Origin: Streptomyces davaonensis JCM 4913
GTDB lineage: Bacteria; Actinomycetota; Actinomycetes; Streptomycetales; Streptomycetaceae
Assembly: GCF_000349325.1 (NCBI RefSeq)
Contig: NC_020504.1
Span: 6,606,053-6,670,052, forward strand
Length of the DNA stretch: 64,000 nt
Direction of reading: 5' to 3'
The position numbers were made by a program, and so were the translations under genes. The notes beneath the pieces are model-generated. The model ran no database searches. It worked only from the letters and a program-made list of their open reading frames with translations, and was not told the origin of the DNA. Shown piece by piece: positions 41,690 through 49,335 of the stretch. Position 1 is the stretch's first letter. Every line of letters starts with the position of its first letter.

Positions 41690-42908
41690 GTACGGACATG
41701 CTCTCTGCCGGGACGGACGCGCGGGTGCGTACCGCCTTGATGTCGTCGGGGCTGCCGAGGACCTGGGACACGGCCTGGATCTGCTGGAGCACATACGACG
41801 TGTCGGGGGCGCCCGTGCCGTCGGTGTCCGCGGAGCGCCGCTCGGTGTCGAGGGCGTCCAGGATCGTCACGGCGGCGGCGAGGGCCTGGGCCCGGCCGGG
41901 CTGGTGCCCCAGGGCCAGGGCCGCGTCGTAGGACCGTCGGCCCAGGTCCTGGTCGAGGTGGCGCGAGAGCTGGAGGAGTGCGTCACGGATGTAGGTCTCG
42001 CGGCGGATCAGGCGCATTTCCGGGGTCGCACGCAGGGCCAGCGGCTCGCGGCGGCCCATGACCGGGCGCATCAGCCGGGCCAGGGGCCGCAGACTCCGGT
42101 GCTGGCGGCGGAACAGCCAGCGGTCCTGTAGGTACTGGCCGGCATGCGGGACGATGAAGCCCGTCGCGACCAGGGTGGCGGCGACGCAGGCGGCGGACGG
42201 CGCCACGTTGGTGTTCAGCCAGTCCAGGTCGTGCCCGGTCCAGCGGGCCGCGACGGCCGTGAACTTGGCGGCGCTGAACACCAGGTTCGTCGCGTAGCCG
42301 AGACCCAGGAAGCGCAGGCCCCAGCGCAGCCACCCGTCGAGTCCGTCGGTGCGGATCCAGTTCCAGACGAGCCGGGCCGTGATCGAGCAGGCGACGGTGT
42401 GCGCGGTCAGGTAGAGGAGGATCTCCTCCCGCATGAACGGCGTGTTGGCGTAGTAGGTGTCCAGGTCCCGGATCTGTTCCACCGGCACGTCGGCGAGCGC
42501 GAACAGCACCCACAGCGCGACGACCACGCCCGCGTAGACCGACACCACCCACTGGGTCGCGCGCCGCGTCTGCACCGAGTGCTCGGTGAGCCCGTTGCGC
42601 CAGTGGACGACCAGCAGCAGCCACGACGCGGACAGTGCCGTGAGCAGGGAGTACACCCACGGCGCCGCGATGTTGGGGACGCCGGTGACCCGGTTGGTCC
42701 AGGCGATGGTGCTGGGGGCGGCGAAGGCGAACACCGCACAGGCGAACAGCAGCAGTCCGCCGACCGCGCGCAGCAACGGGTCCCGCCACAGCTTGAGGAT
42801 GCTGGGCAGCTTGATCGCCAAGGCGGCGGAGAGGACGGCGCCCGGGATCCAGAAGGAGATGTACAACTCGCTCAGGAACGCGAAGGGTTCCACCGCCAGC
42901 CGGTTCAC
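41682..42908 (-). CDS. MAB_1171c-family multi-helix membrane protein
   Basis: The 408-residue protein has about seven helices in residues 10-260 (YISFWIPGAVLSAALAIKLP onwards) and a cytoplasmic C-terminal region of about 150 residues with LARLMRPVMGRREPLALRAT. This matches the actinobacterial MAB_1171c (putative transporter) group, whose function is not established. GTG 42908 overlaps the ImmA/IrrE stop (GTGA). The helix layout is more receptor-like than transporter-like, which is my reading only. Confidence 0.75.
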   Translation of the reverse strand: MNRLAVEPFAFLSELYISFWIPGAVLSAALAIKLPSILKLWRDPLLRAVGGLLLFACAVFAFAAPSTIAWTNRVTGVPNIAAPWVYSLLTALSASWLLLVVHWRNGLTEHSVQTRRATQWVVSVYAGVVVALWVLFALADVPVEQIRDLDTYYANTPFMREEILLYLTAHTVACSITARLVWNWIRTDGLDGWLRWGLRFLGLGYATNLVFSAAKFTAVAARWTGHDLDWLNTNVAPSAACVAATLVATGFIVPHAGQYLQDRWLFRRQHRSLRPLARLMRPVMGRREPLALRATPEMRLIRRETYIRDALLQLSRHLDQDLGRRSYDAALALGHQPGRAQALAAAVTILDALDTERRSADTDGTGAPDTSYVLQQIQAVSQVLGSPDDIKAVRTRASVPAESMSVHD

Positions 42909-43513
42909 CGCCGCATCCCTCCCGGTCCTCGGTAGCCGAGGGACCGCTGGACGGGGTCGAGGGCCGCATCCCCGACGGTACCGGTCAGATAGGGCCGGAA
43001 GACGGCGGCCAGCCGGTGCCCGAAGTCGTCGGCGTCGGCCTCGTCGCGCTCCCGGGAGCCGTTGCGGGCGGCGACGCCGAGCGCGACGTCCTGCCAGTCG
43101 GGCCGCTCGGCCAGGGCGTCCACGGCCGCGGCACCGGCCAGATGGGAGTGCCGGTGACCGGCGTGCAGATGCCACAACTCATGGCCCAGGATGACCAGTT
43201 GCTGCATCGCCTCGGCCCGCTCCTCGACGATGACCAGGTCGAAGTCCTGGAACTCCACCCACAGCCCGGTCACTTCGATCTCGTCGGGGAACCGCTCGAA
43301 GCGCAGTTCGACGGGACGCCCACCGCGGCGGACGCTCATCGCCGCGCACAGGGCGGCGCACAGCTCGCGCACATCGGCCGGTCGCCGGCCGCTCGCCCTG
43401 AGGGAGCCGGCGAGTTCGGCCGCGAGTCCACGCATCGCGGGGCCGCCGCGCGGGCGCCGCCGCAGTGCTGCCGCGATCCGGGCCGCCCTCCTGCGCGCGC
43501 CCGCGATATCCAT
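42905..43513 (-). CDS. ImmA/IrrE-type zinc metallopeptidase
   Basis: The 202-residue protein has a zinc-peptidase motif HELWHLHAGH (residues 111-120) after a domain with WVEFQDFDLVIVEERAEAMQQ. The further Glu/Asp in DEADADDFGHRLAA could be the third ligand. ImmA/IrrE peptidases cut repressors of mobile elements or stress regulators. No helix-turn-helix partner lies directly beside it; the linked partners are the MAB_1171c membrane protein and the flavoprotein. ATGs and spacing show one operon. Confidence 0.75.
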   Translation of the reverse strand: MDIAGARRRAARIAAALRRRPRGGPAMRGLAAELAGSLRASGRRPADVRELCAALCAAMSVRRGGRPVELRFERFPDEIEVTGLWVEFQDFDLVIVEERAEAMQQLVILGHELWHLHAGHRHSHLAGAAAVDALAERPDWQDVALGVAARNGSRERDEADADDFGHRLAAVFRPYLTGTVGDAALDPVQRSLGYRGPGGMRR

Positions 43514-43598
43514 CCATCCCCCTTTGTGTCACCGCCGTCCCGATTCGGTACGGCAGGCCGTTCGAGACTACGCGGACCGGTAAATCCTGCGCGACCCA

Positions 43599-43665
43599 TT
43601 GACGCGCCAGCGCTTCAACTTTACGGTCCCGTTCGAAGTTACGAGCGCTATTCGAAATATCGAAC
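43599..43665 (+). promoter_or_regulatory. Promoter and paired IclR-type sites of the arabinose region
   Basis: TTGACG (43599-43604) and TACGGT (43622-43627), 17 bp apart, form a strong vegetative promoter. Just downstream are GTTCGAAGTTACGAGC (43631-43646) and TTCGAAATATCGAAC (43651-43665). The second has perfect TTCGA/TCGAA arms and resembles the site before the iclR gene. Repressor binding there would block initiation. Confidence 0.65.
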
Positions 43666-43679
43666 AGTTAGGGCAGGGC

Positions 43680-43920
43680 ATGGGACGACCTGGCCTGAGC
43701 CGCAGGCAACTACTGGCCGGAATCGGAGGATTGACGGTCGCCGGAAGCTTCGGCTTCGCGGCGCTCGGGACCGGCGCCGACGCACTCGCCTCCGGTGCGG
43801 ACACCCGGGTGCGCTACTGGAACCTCTTCAGCGGCGGCGACGGCTACAACATGATCGCGATGCTGGACGCCTTCCGTGACTCGAACCCCGCCATCGACGT
43901 CAAGGACTCCACCCTCCAGA
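43680..43920 (+). pseudogene. Truncated sugar ABC-transporter substrate-binding protein
   Basis: From ATG 43680 the frame encodes a Tat signal (LSRRQLLAGIGGLTVAGSFG) and the first part of an extracellular sugar-binding protein (VRYWNLFSGGDGYNMIAM, LDAFRDSNPAIDVKDSTLQ). Homology stops abruptly at about residue 80; the frame then runs through an interspersed repeat to a stop at 44048 inside the GH51 gene. The rest of the binding protein and its permeases are missing. The intact promoter upstream now probably drives the GH51 gene. Confidence 0.85.
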
Positions 43921-43940
43921 CGGCTGGCCCATCGTCCGTT

Positions 43941-43983
43941 GGGGGCGCGGGGAACTGTGCGACCAGCCCCCACGCACCCGCAC
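43941..43983 (+). repeat. Interspersed intergenic repeat, copy B, at a deletion scar
   Basis: GGGGGCGCGGGGAACTGTGC (43941-43960) followed by GACCAGCCCCCACGCACCCG shares its core with the copy at 12470. It lies exactly between the truncated sugar-binding gene and the GH51 gene, where recombination between two copies could have removed the missing transporter genes. Confidence 0.65.
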
Positions 43984-43996
43984 ACGAGAGGAAACC

Positions 43997-45511
43997 ATGC
44001 GCACCGCCCGCTTCACCCTGGACCCCGCTTTCACCGTCGGCAGCGTAAACCCCCGCCTCTTCGGCAGCTTCGTAGAACACCTAGGCCGCTGCGTGTACAC
44101 AGGCATCTTCGAACCCGACCACCCCACAGCCGACGAAGACGGAATCCGCCGAGACGTACTGGAACTCGTGAAAGAACTCGGCGTAACAGCGATCCGCTAC
44201 CCCGGAGGCAACTTCGTCTCGGGCTACAAGTGGGAAGACTCGGTCGGCCCCGCCGAAGACCGCCCCCGCCGCCTCGACCTCGCCTGGCACTCCACGGAGT
44301 CCAACCGCTTCGGCCTCTCCGAATACATCGCCTTCCTCAGGAAGATCGGCCCCCAGGCCGAACCCATGATGGCGGTGAACCTCGGCACCCGCGGCGTAGC
44401 CGAGGCCCTCGAACTCCAGGAATACGCCAACCACCCCTCAGGCACGGCGCTCAGCGACCTCCGCCGGACCCACGGCGACAAGGACCCCTTCGCCATCAAA
44501 CTCTGGTGCCTGGGCAACGAGATGGACGGCCCCTGGCAGACCGGCCACAAGACGGCCGAGGAGTACGGCCGTATCGCCGCGGAAACGGCCCGAGCCATGC
44601 GCCAGCTGGACCCCACCGTCGAACTCGTCGCGTGCGGCAGCTCCGGCCAGTCCATGGAGACCTTCGCCGAGTGGGAGGCGACGGTCCTGAAGGAGACGTA
44701 CGACCTGGTCGACTACATCTCCCTGCACGCGTACTACGAGCCCGTCGACGGAGACATCGACTCCTTCCTCGCCTCTGCCGTGGACATGGAGTCGTTCATC
44801 GAGAACGTGGTGGCGACCTGCGACCACATCGGCGCCCGGCTGAAGTCGAAGAAGCGGATCAACCTCTCCTTCGACGAGTGGAACGTCTGGTACCTCTCCC
44901 GCTGGCAGGAGCAGGCGACGACGTTCGAGCAGGACGACTGGCCCGAGGCGCCGCGGCTGCTGGAGGACAACTACTCCGTCACCGACGCGGTCGTCTTCGG
45001 CTCACTCCTCATCGCCCTGCTCCGGCACGCGGACCGCGTCACGGTCGCCTGTCTCGCGCAGCTGGTGAACGTCATCGCGCCGATCATGACCGAGCCCGGC
45101 GGCCCGGCCTGGCGGCAGACGACGTTCTTCCCGTTCGCGCAGGCGGCGCAGTACGGCCGCGGCCAGGTCCTGGACGTACGGGTGGACTCGCCGACGTACG
45201 AGACGAAGAAGTACGGCGAGGCGGACCTCCTGCACGCCACCGCCGTACGCGCCGACGACGGCACGGTCACCGTGTTCGCGGTGAACCGCAGCCGCACCGA
45301 GCCGCTGCCGCTCGAAGTCGCCCTGAACGGGCTGGACTTGACGCGGATCGTCGAGCACAGCGTGCTCGCCGACGCGGACCCCGACGCCCGCAACACCCTC
45401 GACGAACCCGAGCGGGTCACCCCGCACCCGGGTGGGGGCGCGGAGCTGACGCACGGCCGCCTGACCGCCGTACTGGAGCCTCTGTCCTGGAACGTGTTCC
45501 GCCTGGGGTGA
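43997..45511 (+). CDS. GH51 alpha-L-arabinofuranosidase
   Basis: The 504-residue enzyme has the GH51 layout: N-terminal VNPRLFGSFVEHLGRCVYTG, RYPGGNFVSGYKWEDSVGP, acid/base Glu175 in WCLGNEMDGPW, HAYYEP and nucleophile Glu294 in LSFDEWNVWYL. A C-terminal beta-sandwich (VFAVNRSRTEPLPLEVAL) follows. There is no signal peptide, so it acts inside the cell on imported arabino-oligosaccharides, releasing L-arabinose with retention. GAGAGG lies just before ATG 43997. The transporter that should feed it is deleted upstream. Confidence 0.95.
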   Translation: MRTARFTLDPAFTVGSVNPRLFGSFVEHLGRCVYTGIFEPDHPTADEDGIRRDVLELVKELGVTAIRYPGGNFVSGYKWEDSVGPAEDRPRRLDLAWHSTESNRFGLSEYIAFLRKIGPQAEPMMAVNLGTRGVAEALELQEYANHPSGTALSDLRRTHGDKDPFAIKLWCLGNEMDGPWQTGHKTAEEYGRIAAETARAMRQLDPTVELVACGSSGQSMETFAEWEATVLKETYDLVDYISLHAYYEPVDGDIDSFLASAVDMESFIENVVATCDHIGARLKSKKRINLSFDEWNVWYLSRWQEQATTFEQDDWPEAPRLLEDNYSVTDAVVFGSLLIALLRHADRVTVACLAQLVNVIAPIMTEPGGPAWRQTTFFPFAQAAQYGRGQVLDVRVDSPTYETKKYGEADLLHATAVRADDGTVTVFAVNRSRTEPLPLEVALNGLDLTRIVEHSVLADADPDARNTLDEPERVTPHPGGGAELTHGRLTAVLEPLSWNVFRLG

Positions 45512-45521
45512 CAATGGGCGT

Positions 45522-45980
45522 ATGAGGATCTCGGCACGGGCGGACTACGCGGTACGGGCTGCACTGGAGCTCGCCGTACGCCACGACGACGGCCCGGTGA
45601 AGGCAGAGGCCATCGCCACCGTGCAGGACATTCCGCACAAGTTTCTGGAGGGCATCCTCGGCGACCTCCGCCGCGCCGGTCTGGTCGACAGCCGGCGCGG
45701 CGGCAACGGCGGGTACCGGCTGGCCCGGGACGCGTCGGAGATCACGGTCGCCGATGTGATCCGGGCGGTGGACGGGCCCATCGTCTCGGTGCGCGGGGTC
45801 CGCCCGACCGGCCTGTCCTACGCCGGGTCCGCCGAGCCGCTGCTGCCGCTGTGGATCGCGCTGCGCGCGAATGTCCGCCGGATCCTGGAGGGCGTCACCC
45901 TGGCGGACATCGCGGCGGACAAGCTGCCGAAGACGGTGCAGTCGCTGGCGGCGGAACCGGCGGCCTGGGAAAACCCGTAG
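45522..45980 (+). CDS. Rrf2-family transcriptional regulator
   Basis: The 152-residue protein starts MRISARADYAVRAALELAV and has DIPHKFLEGILGDLRRAGLV and SRRGGNGGYRLARDASEIT, a standard Rrf2 winged helix. It lacks the three-cysteine cluster of IscR/NsrR, so an iron-sulfur cluster is unlikely. It is more like the CymR branch linked to cysteine and sulfur control. A TauE/SafE exporter gene lies 128 bp downstream behind a GTAGGAA/TTCCTAC dyad. Confidence 0.88.
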   Translation: MRISARADYAVRAALELAVRHDDGPVKAEAIATVQDIPHKFLEGILGDLRRAGLVDSRRGGNGGYRLARDASEITVADVIRAVDGPIVSVRGVRPTGLSYAGSAEPLLPLWIALRANVRRILEGVTLADIAADKLPKTVQSLAAEPAAWENP

Positions 45981-46015
45981 AACCTGGAAACCCGTAGAAC
46001 CTGGGAAAACCCTTA
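45964..46015 (+). repeat. Short tandem repeat at the end of the Rrf2 gene
   Basis: CCTGGGAAAACCCGTAGAA (45964-45982), CCTGGAAACCCGTAGAA (45983-45999) and CCTGGGAAAACCCTTA (46000-46015) are three tandem, slightly varied copies. The first holds the real stop codon, and each later copy repeats a stop triplet. It looks like local slippage. Confidence 0.7.
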
Positions 46016-46068
46016 GCGCCTTTCTCAGCTCGCGCTCAGTTTGATCCCCTAGCGTCCCGTCCCGTCCA

Positions 46069-46089
46069 TTCCTACTCACCCGGTAGGAA
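46069..46089 (+). promoter_or_regulatory. Operator-like dyad before the TauE/SafE gene
   Basis: TTCCTAC (46069-46075) and GTAGGAA (46083-46089) are perfect 7-bp arms separated by 7 bp, 20 bp before the exporter ATG. The neighbour is an Rrf2 regulator, so this is a reasonable operator for sulfur-responsive control. The binding protein is not proven. Confidence 0.55.
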
Positions 46090-46108
46090 AATCAGGGATG
46101 GGAACTGC

Positions 46109-47017
46109 ATGCGCACGCTGATACTGCTCGCCCTCGCGGGCCTGGGCGCCCAGCTCGTGGACGGCAGCCTCGGCATGGCCTACGGCGTCACCTCCACCAC
46201 GCTGCTGCTGGCCATGGGCACCAACCCGGCCGCCGCCTCGGCCACCGTCCATCTCGCCGAGATCGGCACCACCCTGATGTCGGGCGCCGCGCACTGGCGG
46301 TTCGGGAACGTGGACTGGAAGGTCGTGGCGAAGATCGGCGTGCCGGGCGCGGTCGGCTCCTTCCTCGGCGCGACCGTGCTGTCCCGGCTCTCGACCGAGG
46401 TCGCCGAGCCGCTGATGTCCCTGATCCTGCTGACCCTCGGCGTCTACGTCATGTCCCGCTTCACCTTCCGCGGACTGCCGAAGGGACAGCTCGGCAAGCC
46501 CCTGCGCAAACGGTTCCTGTCGCCGCTCGGCCTGGTCGCCGGGTTCCTGGACGCGACCGGCGGGGGTGGCTGGGGTCCGGTCGGTACGCCCGCGCTGCTG
46601 GCGAGCGGACGGATGGAGCCGCGCAAGGTGATCGGCTCGATCGACACGAGCGAGTTCCTGGTGGCGGTGGCGGCCAGCCTGGGCTTCCTGCTGTCCCTCG
46701 GCTCGCAGGGCATCGACTTCGTCTGGGTCCTCGCCTTCCTGCTCGGCGGACTGATCGCCGCACCGATCGCGGCCTGGCTGGTCCGCCTGGTCCCGCCGAG
46801 GGTCCTGGGCTCGGCGGTCGGCGGCGTCATCGTCGTCACCAACGTCCGCACGCTCCTGCACACCGGCTGGACGACCGTCCCCACCACACCGGTCTACGTC
46901 GCCCTGTTCGCCCTGTGGGCCGCGGCCCTGACGCACTCGATCCGCGCCCACCGGGCCGAGCGCGTCTTGGAGGCGGCCGCCCCCGTGGCTCAGGAGACGT
47001 CGACCGCCAGCGTGTAG
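46109..47017 (+). CDS. TauE/SafE-family sulfite exporter
   Basis: The 302-residue membrane protein has about eight helices. It starts MRTLILLALAGLGAQLVDGS and has the two repeated motifs GMAYGVTSTTLLLAMGTNPA and GFLDATGGGGWGPVGTPALL. TauE/SafE proteins export sulfite or sulfoacetate or import related anions. With the Rrf2 gene it suggests defence against sulfite made during organosulfur breakdown. Its 3' end overlaps the convergent caspase-phytase gene by 28 nt. Confidence 0.88.
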   Translation: MRTLILLALAGLGAQLVDGSLGMAYGVTSTTLLLAMGTNPAAASATVHLAEIGTTLMSGAAHWRFGNVDWKVVAKIGVPGAVGSFLGATVLSRLSTEVAEPLMSLILLTLGVYVMSRFTFRGLPKGQLGKPLRKRFLSPLGLVAGFLDATGGGGWGPVGTPALLASGRMEPRKVIGSIDTSEFLVAVAASLGFLLSLGSQGIDFVWVLAFLLGGLIAAPIAAWLVRLVPPRVLGSAVGGVIVVTNVRTLLHTGWTTVPTTPVYVALFALWAAALTHSIRAHRAERVLEAAAPVAQETSTASV

Positions 47018-48825
47018 AGGCGGGTGATCTGTTCGGGGTTGTCGTTGTCGTCCGTGACCAGGTACAGCACCCGCCGTCCCCGGTGCGGCCCTTCGGTGAG
47101 CGGGCGGCCGAGGACCATCCCCTCGGCGTTGTCCAGCAGGGGATTGACCTGCGGCTGCCGGGCGGGGGCGCCGGAGGGTGGGCAGTCGCCGAGGTCGACC
47201 AGCTCCCGCTTGACTACGAATGCCGAGGCGGAGGTTTTCTCCAGTGACCGCACCCCGCTCACGTCCTTCAGACCGGTCAGCGACACCTCGTAGACGCGGA
47301 TGCTGTTGCCCTGGCCCTCGGTGTAGCCGCGTTCCAGCGCCAGGAAGCGGCCGTCGCCGATCGGGGCGAGTTCGGCGAGGCGCAGTCCGGAGTCGGTCTC
47401 GTAGGCGAGCTGACCGTCCACCCGGTACGCGCCGCCGGGCTCCCCGCTGTAGCGCAGGATGCGGATGCGGTTGCCGCCGCGCCAGGTGCCGTCGCGGCCG
47501 AGGGGGTCCTCCAGGCCGACGTAGAGCCGCTTGCCGTCGGGGGAGAGGGCGAGGGACTCGAAGATCGCGCCGCGCTGGGCGTCGCCGGCGGGTATGTCGG
47601 CCCGGAAGGCGTCCGGGACCGGCAGCTCGGCGAGCAACTCGCCGGTGGCCAGGCTGTAGCGGCCGATGGAGGGCCGGTACTCGGATGCCACGAGGACCGT
47701 CCGGCCGCCCTTCTCCACGGCGATGGCCTCCCCGTCGAAGCCCTGCCCGCCGTACGGCCGTCCGCCGCGCCGCACGAGCCCCGTGAGCCCGGTGATCTCG
47801 GGCTCGGGAGGCTTCCCGGGCGCGCCGAGGGCCAGCCGGAAGAGCACGGGTGAGGAGTTGTCGGCGAGCGAGAGGGCCGTAGCGCTGCTTGGGCTCTCGG
47901 CGGTGAGGGCGAGCGAGGAGAGACCGGCGAGTCGGCGGCCCTGGAAGGTGACCTTGTCCAGCCGGTCGGAGAAGCCGATCAGGGAGGCGCGCGGCGAGCA
48001 GACGTCGGAGGGGAGGCTGCCGCTGTCGGCGGCGAGCGCGGCGACCGGGGCGAGTGCGGCCAGCGCGAAGGCGGTACGGCGCTGCCAGCGGGGCCGGGGT
48101 GCGGGGGGCAGGAACCGATCGGGCGGGAGCGGATGGGCGAGGTTGCGGACGAAGGGGAGCTGGCCGACCTGGTTGTTGTCCTGCTGGCGCGGGGTGGGTC
48201 TGCCGCGGTGGTGGAGGGAGCCGCGGACTTCGCGATAGATGGCGTCCAGGGTGAGGAAGGGCCGAGCCGACTGCCCGTCCCGCCCCGGTATCCCTTCCCG
48301 CAGCACCCGTACGAACTCCCCGGTGAACGCGGTGCACTCCTCACCCCGGGGAGCCAGCGCCCGCACATTGGAGGCGGCGGAGGTCAGCAGATAGCTCCCG
48401 GCCATGCCCTCGACGTCCGCGACGGTCCGGAGCGGGGTGCGCGTCTGGGCGTCCATGTCGCCGAGGGCACGTCCGCTGTAGCAGCAGTCAAGGATGATGA
48501 CCCGGCGCCGGGCGCGGTTGTGCCGGCGCAGCGCCTCGCGCAACTCGCTGTACAGCACGGCCTTGTGCGGGAGTTCCTCCGTCGACCCGATCATGGTGAG
48601 CCGCAGGGCGCCGAGCGGATCGACGAAGCCGTGTCCGGCGTAGTAGACGATGAGGGTGTCCCGGGCGGACCTGGCCGCTTGGACGACGGGGTCGATCAGT
48701 TCGTCGGAGGACTTCGGGTCGAGCACGACGACACACTGGTCCGGGGGCAGCCCCCAGATCGTCCGGTCGGTGAGCGCTTCCTTCACCCGGGTGAGATTGC
48801 GCGCCACCGTGGGCAGCTTCGGCAT
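46990..48825 (-). CDS. Caspase-like domain fused to a phytase-like esterase domain
   Basis: This 611-residue protein starts at ATG 48825, just behind GGAGAGC. Residues 1-225 are a caspase-like domain with His65 (IVYYAGHGFVD) and Cys114 (VIILDCCYSGRA). The first strand usually found before VARNLTRVKEAL is missing. A hydrophobic stretch like a signal or membrane helix (RTAFALAALAPVAALAA) follows at about 250. Residues 275-611 look like the esterase-like phytase family: LAGLSSLALTAE, GFDGEAIAVEKGGRTVLVAS and FESLALSPDGKRLYVGLED. The upstream sequence is a formyltransferase remnant, so the gene may be 5'-truncated. Confidence 0.75.
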   Translation of the reverse strand: MPKLPTVARNLTRVKEALTDRTIWGLPPDQCVVVLDPKSSDELIDPVVQAARSARDTLIVYYAGHGFVDPLGALRLTMIGSTEELPHKAVLYSELREALRRHNRARRRVIILDCCYSGRALGDMDAQTRTPLRTVADVEGMAGSYLLTSAASNVRALAPRGEECTAFTGEFVRVLREGIPGRDGQSARPFLTLDAIYREVRGSLHHRGRPTPRQQDNNQVGQLPFVRNLAHPLPPDRFLPPAPRPRWQRRTAFALAALAPVAALAADSGSLPSDVCSPRASLIGFSDRLDKVTFQGRRLAGLSSLALTAESPSSATALSLADNSSPVLFRLALGAPGKPPEPEITGLTGLVRRGGRPYGGQGFDGEAIAVEKGGRTVLVASEYRPSIGRYSLATGELLAELPVPDAFRADIPAGDAQRGAIFESLALSPDGKRLYVGLEDPLGRDGTWRGGNRIRILRYSGEPGGAYRVDGQLAYETDSGLRLAELAPIGDGRFLALERGYTEGQGNSIRVYEVSLTGLKDVSGVRSLEKTSASAFVVKRELVDLGDCPPSGAPARQPQVNPLLDNAEGMVLGRPLTEGPHRGRRVLYLVTDDNDNPEQITRLYTLAVDVS

Positions 48826-48829
48826 GCTC

Positions 48830-49180
48830 TCCGTATTTGGGCAGCAGCGAGGCGTGAATGTTGAGCACGCCGTAGCGGGGGAGCCGTAGTACGGATGGCG
48901 GCAGCCGCCACGAGAATCCGTAGCAGACAAGCAGGTCGAGGCCGTATCCGCGTAACGCGGTACCCAGTCCTTCGGAACTGCCCGGCAGGAGCAGGTCCAC
49001 GCCCGCCGGTAACGCTGCGGCGATCTCGCCTGCGACGCGTGCCGCACCCTCGTCCGTGGGCTTACGAGGACGCATCGAGCGGGAGAAGGCGTACACGACC
49101 GGTTCATGGCCCGCGCCGACGCATGTTTCATGCAGAGCGGCGAACTCTGCCGTGCCGAAGGAGATCAAGCCGATACGCAT
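48830..49180 (-). pseudogene. N-terminal remnant of a methionyl-tRNA-formyltransferase-like gene
   Basis: ATG 49180 begins a formyltransferase N-terminal domain: MRIGLISFGTAEFAALHETC, LDLLVCYGFSWRLPPSVLRL and YGVLNIHASLLPKYG. In this family the last motif continues into the catalytic loop (usually LLPKYRGPAP), but here homology ends at 48830 and the frame runs on antisense to caspase function. About 117 codons remain of a domain of about 200 or more. The join with the caspase reading frame lies between 48826 and 48833. Confidence 0.8.
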
Positions 49181-49335
49181 GCTGTCCGCCACGGGCAGGA
49201 GCCTAGTGCGATGCCGTGGACACCTACGGTGACCCATGGACGCCGTCCCTTCATCTCCCGTACATCTCAAGGGAGTTGTCGCATCACGGTCATGCTTTTG
49301 GGTTCGGCTGGTCCGTCCAGCTGACCTGGAGAGCA

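Noticed and set aside
41598..42131. Rightward frame opposite the FAD oxidoreductase and MAB_1171c genes
   Set aside because: Shadow of two overlapping leftward genes; no motif or ribosome site.
43599..43679. TTG start for the sugar-binding remnant at 43599
   Set aside because: This lies in the -35 box of the promoter; ATG 43680 gives a proper Tat signal start.
44049..45525. Rightward open frame overlapping the GH51 gene
   Set aside because: It is an Arg/Pro-rich out-of-frame reading; the GH51 frame has all catalytic motifs.
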